A stretch of DNA of 6,914 nt from a bacterium (GTDB lineage: Bacteria > Planctomycetota > Planctomycetia > Pirellulales > Pirellulaceae): NCBI GenBank assembly GCA_030432015.1, contig JAUIHJ010000454.1:1-6914 (forward strand). Reading direction: 5' to 3'. This document shows positions 1-5,342 of the stretch, piece after piece. Made by a program: the position numbers and the translations under genes. The notes beneath the pieces were generated by a model that made no database searches, was not told the DNA's origin, and was given only the letters and a program-made list of their open reading frames with translations. The first letter of the stretch is position 1, and each line of letters opens with the position of its first letter.

Positions 1-148
1 CTCGAATGACGCGTTGAGAAGCCAGGTCCGCTTCGGTCACCAGATCCTTGGGCCCTTTCTCACGGACCTTGAACTTGCCTCGCCAATCCAGCAGGACTTG
101 GCCACCCGCCCGAGCGGCATCTTCACAGATATCGAGAAACTGCTGCAT
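1..148 (-). CDS. Inositol monophosphatase family protein, N-terminal part (runs off the left edge)
   Basis: Reading leftward from an ATG at 148-146, the first 49 codons are open to the window edge. The peptide begins MQQFLDICEDAARAGGQVLL and continues to a K-G-P-K-D-L-V-T-E-A-D stretch at residues 31-41. An N-terminal helix with an 'A..AG..LL' pattern followed by 'K...DLVTEAD' is the typical start of the inositol monophosphatase / CysQ / fructose-1,6-bisphosphatase-like superfamily. These are Mg-dependent, Li-sensitive phosphatases acting on small phosphorylated alcohols or nucleotides in the cytoplasm. The start is well fixed: an in-frame TGA lies directly before the ATG, and GGAG sits seven bases upstream. 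The catalytic GExD, DPLDGT and WD motifs lie outside the window, so whether the substrate is inositol phosphate, PAP or another sugar phosphate cannot be decided. The family call is fairly sure and the substrate is unknown. Confidence 0.85.
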   Translation of the reverse strand, partial: MQQFLDICEDAARAGGQVLLDWRGKFKVREKGPKDLVTEADLASQRVIR

Positions 149-155
149 TCAATCG

Positions 156-159
156 CTCC
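156..159 (-). promoter_or_regulatory. Ribosome binding site of the inositol monophosphatase gene
   Basis: GGAG on the minus strand lies seven bases before the ATG at 148-146. Together with the in-frame TGA touching the ATG, it fixes the start. Confidence 0.6.
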
Positions 160-279
160 GTTTCGCAACGCTCGCCGAAGGCTCGCGTGATTCGTGCCAG
201 CCCCGTATGGTTTTCCTGCATACCTTGATGCTCGCCAAGTAGGGAGCGGCAATTCGTTTTAGATTTTGTTCGAAAATAC

Positions 280-307
280 TGGACTCACCATCCCAACTTG
301 GTATGAT
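280..307 (+). promoter_or_regulatory. Putative sigma70-type promoter
   Basis: TATGAT at 302-307 matches five of six bases of the -10 consensus. TGGACT at 280-285 matches four of six bases of the -35 consensus, with a 16-bp spacer. Transcription would start near 313-316 and meet the strong terminator at 420-456 before reaching the gene at 505. The hexamers are convincing only because a terminator with no other plus-strand gene to serve lies about 110 bases downstream. Planctomycete promoters are not well characterised, so this is inference. Confidence 0.35.
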
Positions 308-313
308 CGATGA

Positions 314-461
314 AGCAGCAAACTTACCCCCTGATTGAGGTCAATTCGTCATACCTCCTGCCTGATAGGTTCGTTTCTATTCTGCCTATGTGGCGTTCAT
401 GGCCTCTTCTCTGTTCCGGCCCCGCCGTTCGCTTGCCGCGAGCGGCGGGGTTTTTTATTTT
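314..461 (+). ncRNA. Candidate small RNA or attenuated 5' leader
   Basis: This stretch lies between a plausible promoter and a strong intrinsic terminator, inside a divergent intergenic gap that has no plus-strand gene upstream. Besides the terminator it can form GAGGT/ACCTC (337-341 with 353-357) and either ATAGG/CCTAT (365-369 with 385-389) or GATAG/CTATT. These helices are short. The motif CTGCCT occurs twice, near 358 and 383. I do not recognise it as SRP RNA (no GGAAG apical motif), tmRNA, a tRNA or a known riboswitch; 6S RNA cannot be excluded by eye. Two readings are possible. It may be a free sRNA of about 145 nt. Alternatively it may be a leader of the gene at 505 in which the terminator is an attenuator, because only about 44 bases separate the T tract from that ATG. 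Its existence as a transcript is inferred. Confidence 0.35.
420..461 (+). terminator. Strong intrinsic terminator
   Basis: CCCCGCCGTTCGC (420-432) pairs with GCGAGCGGCGGGG (438-450) over 13 base pairs including one G-U pair, with a five-base TTGCC loop. It is followed at once by TTTTTTATTTT. The T tract lies on the plus-strand side only, so it is directional. No plus-strand gene lies upstream in the gap, which is why a short transcript is proposed here. Confidence 0.88.
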
Positions 462-504
462 GCCTGATCGACCTCCGCCCGAATCGTAACTCAAAAGCTC
501 AACC

Positions 505-1254
505 ATGACGAACGACCAGCCTGTGTGGCATTTGCACGGTTCCATTGCTCAGCTTACGTCGGCTCGCTTGGCTGCCACGATCGATGTCCAACAGTCAGGC
601 CATGGGCTGGTCTCGCTTACGTCGGAGGCTGCTGACGTTGCCTTTCCGATCGAAGGCGCACGCGTGCTGGGCGTGAACGGCGGACGTGCCACGACCGACT
701 CGGTCCATCCGACGGACACCTACGTTCGTGGCGACGACCTGATCCTGACGGGCCAATTCAGCGGGGCTCCCGAGGTTGGCTTGCAAGTCTATTGGCGCGT
801 CCTCCAGGACGAAGCGCACGGTGTGATGGGAGTCGAGGCGATCGTATCGGCACAGACCGAACTCCTCGATAGCGACCCCGCGTCGACCGTTACCAGCCGT
901 TGGCCACGCGGCACCGTCTTGGTGGCCGCGTCAGGCGGGGAGCCGAAATTCGTACCGCTCTCGTTGATGCCGCATGCGTCGGCCGAGGGAAGAGGCGTGG
1001 TCCTGATTCGCCCCGATAACGCGCCGATCAGTTTCCTGGAAATGGTACATCCAGCGGACGATCGCGGCGCCACGATTGAGTCGAGCGACGAATACTTGGT
1101 GACCCGTTACCCGGTTCTTACGGAACGCCTGGAAAAAGGGGTCATCCGTCGCAGTCGACTGCGCGCGATGTTCCTGCCCCGCGAACATGACGCGGCGATT
1201 GCCGAGAAACTTTTCCAACGCTTCGCCTCGTCGGAAGTGCCCCTGACGACGTAG
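505..1254 (+). CDS. Conserved-looking hypothetical protein, beta-rich, 249 residues
   Basis: I cannot assign a function. The start is forced: an in-frame TAA lies at 487-489 and ATG 505 is the only nearby start, although no Shine-Dalgarno sequence precedes it. The protein has no signal peptide or membrane segment and is probably cytoplasmic. It is rich in alternating hydrophobic strands. Distinctive segments are TYVRGDDLI (residues 72-80), VYWRV (95-99), a Gly/Pro stretch SRWPRGTVLVAASGG (131-145) and a basic segment LEKGVIRRSRLRAMFLPRE (209-227) followed by a C-terminal helix. The pattern of many strands with aromatic and charged edges is compatible with a carbohydrate-recognition or mutarotase-like beta-sandwich, but I see no catalytic signature and treat that as speculation. 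Codon use is like its neighbours. It converges with the gene ending at 1434. A terminator 45 bases upstream raises the possibility of attenuation control. Confidence 0.85.
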   Translation: MTNDQPVWHLHGSIAQLTSARLAATIDVQQSGHGLVSLTSEAADVAFPIEGARVLGVNGGRATTDSVHPTDTYVRGDDLILTGQFSGAPEVGLQVYWRVLQDEAHGVMGVEAIVSAQTELLDSDPASTVTSRWPRGTVLVAASGGEPKFVPLSLMPHASAEGRGVVLIRPDNAPISFLEMVHPADDRGATIESSDEYLVTRYPVLTERLEKGVIRRSRLRAMFLPREHDAAIAEKLFQRFASSEVPLTT

Positions 1255-1368
1255 CCATATGCGTCGGTGTCGGGCGACAGTTCCGCCTCAATGACCGAGT
1301 GCAATTCGGCGACCAGCCGGGACCGGCTCATTTCTCGCCGCCCATTGGATTCAACTGCGGAAAAACGG

Positions 1369-1404
1369 CCTGTCGGCGCAAGAGGTGCCTGTCCCGCCGA
1401 CCGG
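1369..1404 (-). terminator. Weak intrinsic terminator candidate for the minus-strand gene pair
   Basis: GTCGGCG (1372-1378) pairs perfectly with CGCCGAC (1395-1401) around a 16-base loop, and the stem can extend past one mismatch by two more pairs. On the minus strand it is followed, after about six bases, by TTTTT (plus-strand AAAAA at 1361-1365). It lies 33 bases past the stop codon at 1434-1436. The loop is long and the T tract is short and offset, so Rho-dependent ending is an equal alternative. Confidence 0.3.
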
Positions 1405-1433
1405 GTCCGTGCTGCTGAATCGCGCACGGCCAT

Positions 1434-1910
1434 TTACAGATACATGCCCACAAAACCGCCGGCGTCATCGCTGGCGGCCTGAATCTGTTCGATGCGCCGC
1501 TTGGCTTGATCGAGATCGCCGGCCCGAATGTAGCGATCGAAGTCGGCTTCGACGGATTTTGAAACGGTCGTCGCAAACCAGGCGACGATGGGCTCGGTCA
1601 ACCAGTCGCATGTTTCCCGTGTCAACTCGACCTGGAGGTCCGATCGTTCCGTCTTCGTGTCTGTGCTATCCGTTAAAGCAACGCCTTCAAAACGGAAGTC
1701 CAACTCACCAATCGCATCCGAGTTGGTCAAATGGTAAACACATTTGGCGTTAAACAGATAGTAGGTGTTGTGCAGTCCATGTTTGGCGATGGCGGCTTTG
1801 ATGCGGTGACACAGGGCCTGATAATTGGGCGAGGCATCCAATGGAATGTCCAACCTGCCGACGCTGCGCAACGGAAGACAATCGAAGCTGATATCGACCC
1901 ACCGGTTCAT
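1434..1910 (-). CDS. Hypothetical protein, 158 residues
   Basis: Function not recognised. The protein begins MNRWVDISFDCLPLRSVGRL and ends GGFVGMYL. The open frame extends upstream to 1997, but I chose ATG 1910-1908. It has a good GAGGG six bases upstream, and the 29 extra residues are low in protein-like character. Residues 1-80 alternate short strands with a helix at about 28-45, including the segment HNTYYLFNAKCVYHLTN (47-63). Residues 100-123 contain a Trp-rich helix (CDWLTEPIVAWFATTV). Residues 121-146 form a charged helix (ADFDRYIRAGDLDQAKRRIEQIQ). There is no signal peptide, and it is probably cytoplasmic. The overall alpha/beta pattern, small size and paired cysteines do not point to a known enzyme. 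It lies 136 bases downstream of the secreted-protein gene in the same direction and may be co-transcribed with it. Reality as a gene is likely; role unknown. Confidence 0.8.
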   Translation of the reverse strand: MNRWVDISFDCLPLRSVGRLDIPLDASPNYQALCHRIKAAIAKHGLHNTYYLFNAKCVYHLTNSDAIGELDFRFEGVALTDSTDTKTERSDLQVELTRETCDWLTEPIVAWFATTVSKSVEADFDRYIRAGDLDQAKRRIEQIQAASDDAGGFVGMYL

Positions 1911-1921
1911 GAGGCACCCTC
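1911..1921 (-). promoter_or_regulatory. Ribosome binding site deciding the 1910 start
   Basis: On the minus strand a T7 run (plus-strand A7 at 1923-1929) is followed by CGAGGG, six bases and the ATG. The purine-rich GAGGG is the best Shine-Dalgarno match in the neighbourhood. It favours the start at 1910 over the longer frame opening at 1997. Confidence 0.5.
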
Positions 1922-2046
1922 GAAAAAAAGAATGGCGAGTTGACGGCGGAAGCTGGCGACCGTGTGCAATTGCGGTTGCTGCCGTCCACCTGTCCAAGCA
2001 GGGCCCGCCTGCCTAGTTCAATCTTTTTTTAGACGGTTGCCGACCA

Positions 2047-4095
2047 TCATTCAATCCCTGCGGTCTCGTTTGCCGCCGGCGCGGCCGCTGCCGTTGTGAC
2101 AGGTTGGTCTGCCGAGTCGGTGGTCGATTGATCGACCGGCGATCCTGGATCTTTGCGCGATGCCACATCGGCTCCTGCCTCCGCATCTGCGGGCGGGACT
2201 TGCGCCAGGCCCAAGATCAGCCACCCGTCGGTCAACTTGGTTTCACGTGCGACCAGCTTGCCTGCTTTTTCCCATCGTCCTTGCAGTTTGATTCCGTTAG
2301 ACCGCTCTTCCGGAAGGCGAGGCTTCAACATGCCATTGAACTTGCCTTGCAGAAAACCTTTTTGAACGGTCTGCGCTAACCCTTGCACGATGTTCCCCTG
2401 GTTGTTGAGGAAGTCGATCTGCACGTTGCCTTCAGGGCGGACCAATTGGATTCCTCCATCGGTCACATCGAGTTTATAGTCGGCGGCAATTCGGATTTCG
2501 CCCGCCAGATTCACACGGGGATAGTCTTCGCCACGATGCAGGCTCTTGCAGCGGACTTCGATGTGAACCCCCTCATCTTGGAAGCGCACGCTGATTGGTT
2601 GCGATGCGGCAAATGTGATCGCCCACGGATCTGAGTCTTCCGTGATCACCAGTTCCTTCGGTACCTCGCGATTGGCATCGACGTACATCTGCACCATTTG
2701 CACGTCCGTGACCTGGACGCCGCCGAGCAACGTCTCCGAATAATTTCCGATCAGCGACTCGTGCACGCGAACAGCGACGTCATGGCCCTCGCCCATCGCC
2801 GGTGGCGCGGTCGGTGCCGCCATCTGGAATTGATTTTCTTGGAGCATCTTGACGGTCAGGCGATTCACGAGCGTGCTGAGTTTCATCACTTTGGGAAACC
2901 CGCCGCGGCGCAGGAGCGGCTTGCGGAATTTGTCTTCGTACCCGGAGACGGGTTCCGCCATCAACTCGGCCGTCTGCTCATCAAAGTTGCCGGCGACCCG
3001 CTGTTGAGCCTGCCCCGCCGCGAGGCGTTCCGCCGTGGTCTTACTTTGCGCTGCGCGATTCCAGGCAATCTTGCGAACCAGGCAGCTCCGCGCGGCAATG
3101 CTGTGGATATTTGAACCGGTCGCGCACCTTGCCCAGGCGAAGTCCATCAAGAGTCCCGCCGCGTCAAAGTAGACGCGTTTACTTGCCTCGACCGACGTAC
3201 TGGCAGTGCTATAGATCGTGACCGGCCCGTTGTAGCCGACGTTGTTGGAGTAAATGTTGCCCGTCAGCTGCAGGTCAAACGCTGCGCGGTCTGGATCTGG
3301 AACAAAGGCGGACGTGATGCGCCCAGAGACGTCAGCCGTACCATAGATTGATGTCCCCAGGATGTAGCTGGAGACTTGCTGCGATTGCGAAACCTCCGAG
3401 TCGATTCCGGCCGTAAACAGGCGGTGCGAGACTTCCGCAAACAGATTCGGATATGAATGCTGCTGGCGAACCGCCGCGACGACCTGTGGTGACTGTCGCG
3501 CTCGTTCAAGCCACCCCAGGCTTCTGCCGACCGCAATCGCTGTCTCGCTGTCTGGCGACTCGGCGTAGGCCTTCAAGTGGTTGATCAGATTGTCAACCGT
3601 CGCCACATGATCCTTCTTTGTCTGCTCAGCATCGCGCGAAAACAGCAGGGCATTCATGTAGGTAAGCAGTGCTGCACGGGCGTCGAGAAACTGCTCGCGT
3701 TCCAAGCCGTCAACGTCTTCATGAAAAGCACGCCGGGATGCATCCAGTACGGCCAGGCTGGGCGTCTCTTTGGTAAGCTCTGCGGTGAGTGAATCCCAAG
3801 CGAGGTGGGACTTCCAGGCCTCGCCGTCGTCCGCTTCATCGCCAATGAAGGTCTCTAGATTGTCCATGGCCACCATGACCTCGGCTTTCAGTTTGGCGAC
3901 GGTTGCCTGCGAGATCGGCTGAAAGCTCTCCTTCGCCTCCTGCAATAACTTCGCAAGGTCCGCTGGAGCGGCTTTTGACGCACCCGCCTGCGACGCTTCG
4001 TCCGAACCGATGGCTGGACTCGTCGTTGCCAGTCCCGGAGAAATGAGCAGAAGGTAGACGATGAACATCCTGCCGATGCGTTTTGGGGCTCCCAT
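2047..4095 (-). CDS. Large exported protein of unknown function, 682 residues
   Basis: Function not recognised. The frame opens at 4224, but the start is best placed at ATG 4095-4093. AGGAG lies eight bases upstream, and this start gives a classic signal peptide: MGAPKRIGRM, then a hydrophobic FIVYLLLISPGLA core (residues 11-23), with cleavage likely near SPA-I (28/29). After it come a helical, charged region (about 44-220), a strand-rich block with YILGTSIYG and NVGYNGPVTIYSTAS (about 244-300), a second helical part (about 302-422), and a beta-rich region (about 437-590) with repeated short amphipathic strands such as GVHIEVRCK and GNVQIDF. The last 50 residues are an Ala/Pro/Ser/Thr-rich disordered tail. 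The central 'YNGPVTIYS' style reminds me of secreted planctomycete proteins of unknown role; that is memory, not a search. There is no lipobox and no C-terminal anchor, so it may be periplasmic. The long antisense frames on the plus strand are shadows. Confidence 0.88.
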   Translation of the reverse strand: MGAPKRIGRMFIVYLLLISPGLATTSPAIGSDEASQAGASKAAPADLAKLLQEAKESFQPISQATVAKLKAEVMVAMDNLETFIGDEADDGEAWKSHLAWDSLTAELTKETPSLAVLDASRRAFHEDVDGLEREQFLDARAALLTYMNALLFSRDAEQTKKDHVATVDNLINHLKAYAESPDSETAIAVGRSLGWLERARQSPQVVAAVRQQHSYPNLFAEVSHRLFTAGIDSEVSQSQQVSSYILGTSIYGTADVSGRITSAFVPDPDRAAFDLQLTGNIYSNNVGYNGPVTIYSTASTSVEASKRVYFDAAGLLMDFAWARCATGSNIHSIAARSCLVRKIAWNRAAQSKTTAERLAAGQAQQRVAGNFDEQTAELMAEPVSGYEDKFRKPLLRRGGFPKVMKLSTLVNRLTVKMLQENQFQMAAPTAPPAMGEGHDVAVRVHESLIGNYSETLLGGVQVTDVQMVQMYVDANREVPKELVITEDSDPWAITFAASQPISVRFQDEGVHIEVRCKSLHRGEDYPRVNLAGEIRIAADYKLDVTDGGIQLVRPEGNVQIDFLNNQGNIVQGLAQTVQKGFLQGKFNGMLKPRLPEERSNGIKLQGRWEKAGKLVARETKLTDGWLILGLAQVPPADAEAGADVASRKDPGSPVDQSTTDSADQPVTTAAAAPAANETAGIE

Positions 4096-4102
4096 GCCTG
4101 GT

Positions 4103-4108
4103 ACTCCT
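4103..4108 (-). promoter_or_regulatory. Ribosome binding site deciding the 4095 start
   Basis: Minus-strand TAGGAG, about eight bases before the ATG at 4095-4093, is the strongest Shine-Dalgarno match in the window. The alternative ATGs at 4122 and 4224 have none, and starting there would bury the signal peptide behind 9 or 43 extra residues. Confidence 0.6.
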
Positions 4109-4329
4109 ACTTGATTGTTCATTGTTGATTTCGGCAGAGCCGTAACTCGCATGTCACCGGCGACGCGAGGCGAACCATCACGATGAGTACGGGCTGATGG
4201 ATACCGCGACCTTTGCGGAGGCATGAAGTTTCAAAACGTCCACTAATCCGTTTCTTATCAGGAAACACAGTTTTAATCTACGGGAAGATTGCCGAATAAC
4301 ATGGTTTTGATCGAGTGCGCAGTCAGGGC

Positions 4330-4455
4330 TTAATAGGCCGAATGATCCGCCTGCGTGTTCTTTCCTGCGTTACCCAGAGAACCCGAACGACCCTTCAGAT
4401 CAGGCAAGACTCGGCGGTGCAGTAGACTTGCCTATTAACCAGTACGATAGTTTTT
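4330..4455 (+). ncRNA. Candidate structured RNA defined by nested inverted repeats
   Basis: Three helices nest without conflict: TTAATAGGC/GCCTATTAA (4330-4338 with 4430-4438, nine perfect pairs), CCGCC/GGCGG (4347-4351 with 4413-4417), and a hairpin pairing 4354-4363 with 4376-4385 (nine of ten pairs, including one G-U, around a 12-base loop). A fourth helix, AGGCAAG/CTTGCCT (4402-4408 with 4427-4433), shares bases with the outer one, so the two are mutually exclusive. A TTTTT run follows at 4451-4455, about 12 bases after the closing helix, which is too far for a normal terminator. I could not find a good promoter; TAACAT at 4297-4302 is the nearest weak -10. The direction is not established, since the helices exist on both strands. 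The fold resembles no RNA family I recognise. Confidence 0.3.
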
Positions 4456-4518
4456 CGAATCGGCAAGCGACGGACGGGGGCCGAGAGGTGGGAATTCCAG
4501 GCCGCCCGGTGAGAAATT

Positions 4519-4569
4519 GCGGTCGCCGAGTTCACGTTGAGGGCGATAGCCAAGCCCACTTGCGACCGC
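4519..4569. repeat. Inverted repeat upstream of the TerB-like gene
   Basis: GCGGTCGC (4519-4526) and GCGACCGC (4562-4569) are perfect 8-bp inverted arms around 35 bases. Inside, GGGC (4541-4544) can pair with GCCC (4554-4557). The right arm abuts the possible -10 element TAGAAT (4570-4575), about 60 bases before the start codon. It could be an operator for a dimeric regulator or a structured site. There is no T tract to make it a terminator. Chance occurrence is possible. Confidence 0.3.
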
Positions 4570-4629
4570 TAGAATGAATCGTAAGGTCAGTCATGCAAGT
4601 CAGTTACCTTTATTTTTGGATCCGGCACG

Positions 4630-5193
4630 ATGCAACACGGTGATGCGTTTCGCGACCGCGAAAGGGCTTTAGAAGACTCTTTTTTTCATGCACGCAACCA
4701 GGAGTTGCTGGCTCAGCTAAAGGCGCAAGTAAGTGCCGAGAACGCCAAAGAGGCGCTGCGCAATATTTGCCCGATTGAGGACGACGCGGTTCTGGACAAG
4801 CTGGTTGCCGCCGGGATCGCCGGACATTCCTTTGTCGCCTTGTCGTTGGCGCCGCTGGTCTTGGTCGCCTGGGCGGACGGAAAGATTGACCCAGAAGAGC
4901 GGCGTGAGATCATGTCCGCCGCGACATCCGATGGTGTCGATCAGGTCTGCCTCGACCTGCTCGAGGACTGGCTTTCGAATCGACCGGATCGCGGCTTGCA
5001 GGAAGCCTGGGTCAGCTACATCGGCGCCATGTCCGATGTGCTCGCGCCGTCTGACTTGAAGGCACTCGAATCGTCGGTGATCAGTCGAGCGGAGAGGGTT
5101 GCCAAGGCGACCGGTGGCGTGATGGGGCTGAATCGAATTTCCACGTCGGAAAGCGCCGTCCTCAAGAGTTTGAAGGCGGCCTTCGCGTCATAA
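4630..5193 (+). CDS. TerB-like helical protein, 187 residues
   Basis: The protein is all-helical and cytoplasmic. Residues 7-32 form a charged helix (RDRERALEDSFFHARNQELL). This is followed by a helical linker and then a core from about 65 to 160 with VALSLAPLVLVAWADGKIDP (69-88), E89-E90 and later helices. A hydrophobic helix ending in 'aWADGxIDpeE' is the hallmark of TerB-type and related DUF533-like four- to seven-helix folds. In these proteins the acidic loop (here D83, D87, E89, E90) can bind metal. TerB proper belongs to the tellurite/stress Ter cluster; no other ter gene is visible here, so a tellurite role should not be assumed. An in-frame TAA at 4582-4584 and the lack of other starts fix ATG 4630, although the Shine-Dalgarno is poor (GGA ten bases upstream). 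The C-terminus is Ala/Ser rich. The domain call is moderately sure and the role unknown. Confidence 0.8.
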   Translation: MQHGDAFRDRERALEDSFFHARNQELLAQLKAQVSAENAKEALRNICPIEDDAVLDKLVAAGIAGHSFVALSLAPLVLVAWADGKIDPEERREIMSAATSDGVDQVCLDLLEDWLSNRPDRGLQEAWVSYIGAMSDVLAPSDLKALESSVISRAERVAKATGGVMGLNRISTSESAVLKSLKAAFAS

Positions 5194-5217
5194 TACGCAC
5201 GACTGCGCCAATCCGAC

Positions 5218-5243
5218 CGGTTTGCCAGGAACCGTTGTATTTT
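5218..5243 (+). terminator. Weak terminator candidate after the TerB-like gene
   Basis: CGGTT (5218-5222) pairs with AACCG (5230-5234) around TGCCAGG, followed by TTGTATTTT. The stem is only five base pairs and the T tract is broken, so efficiency would be low. Its position, 25 bases after the stop codon, is right for the gene ending at 5193. Confidence 0.3.
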
Positions 5244-5283
5244 GGCATCACTGTTTGGTGAATAATCGCCACAGGTTGCCAAA
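5241..5283 (+). repeat. Nested inverted repeat upstream of the lipoprotein gene
   Basis: TTTGGCA (5241-5247) and TGCCAAA (5277-5283) are perfect 7-bp arms. Inside, next to the left arm, TCAC (5248-5251) pairs with GTGA (5258-5261) around TGTTTG. The element lies 60 bases before the lipoprotein start codon and could be an operator or a leader hairpin. It competes for bases with the T-rich tail of the weak terminator just upstream. Confidence 0.3.
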
Positions 5284-5342
5284 CTGCATGCTACGTTTTC
5301 GCGAAGGGTTTCGATTCGTCTCCCCCTGGATCGCGAGTGCGC

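Larger units (their letters stand above)
149..504. other. Divergent intergenic region
   Basis: This is the gap between the leftward phosphatase gene and the rightward gene at 505. Positions 149-279 should hold the promoter of the phosphatase, but I could not pick out a convincing hexamer pair on the minus strand. Positions 280-461 carry the promoter, RNA and terminator candidates listed separately. Positions 462-504 are a 43-base spacer with no clear promoter and no Shine-Dalgarno sequence before the gene at 505. No tRNA-like cloverleaf and no protein-coding signal is apparent. Confidence 0.7.
4096..4629. other. Long divergent intergenic region
   Basis: This is a gap of 534 bases between the leftward exported-protein gene and the rightward TerB-like gene. 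It must hold both promoters. TAGAAT at 4570-4575 is a possible -10 element for the plus-strand gene, but no good -35 element is spaced before it. Two inverted-repeat systems (4330-4438 and 4519-4569) are listed separately. I see no tRNA, no protein-coding frame with a credible start, and no mobile-element ends. Confidence 0.7.

Noticed and set aside
364..381. GGTTCGTTTC resembling a tRNA T-loop
   Set aside because: No acceptor, D or anticodon arms can be formed around it on either strand.
388..489. Plus-strand 33-codon open frame starting at ATG 388
   Set aside because: It runs straight through the strong terminator hairpin and T tract, and its peptide has no credible features.
1107..1433. 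Minus-strand open frame of 108 codons whose ATG directly follows the stop of the 1434-1910 gene
   Set aside because: Nearly half of it is antisense to the plus-strand gene ending at 1254. The product is Arg/Ser-rich with no domain pattern, and no Shine-Dalgarno sequence precedes it. The TAAATG junction looks like chance.
1911..1997. N-terminal extension of the 158-residue protein to ATG 1997
   Set aside because: No ribosome binding site at 1997, while a good one precedes 1910; the extra residues look like translated intergenic DNA.
1998..2030. GCAGG/CCTGC hairpin followed by seven T on the plus strand
   Set aside because: The stem is only five base pairs, the T run starts 11 bases later, and no plus-strand gene ends there.
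2104..3114. Several plus-strand open frames antisense to the exported-protein gene
   Set aside because: Their products show no domain pattern and the minus-strand frame explains the whole region.
4096..4224. N-terminal extension of the exported protein to ATG 4224
   Set aside because: It would place 43 Arg-rich residues before the signal peptide; AGGAG before ATG 4095 explains the start better.
4574..4672. 32-codon open frame overlapping the start of the TerB-like gene
   Set aside because: Out of frame with the real gene, short, and without a ribosome binding site.
4630..5193. Tellurite-resistance gene call
   Set aside because: Only the fold signature is visible and no ter-cluster partner is present, so naming a resistance function would be over-reading.
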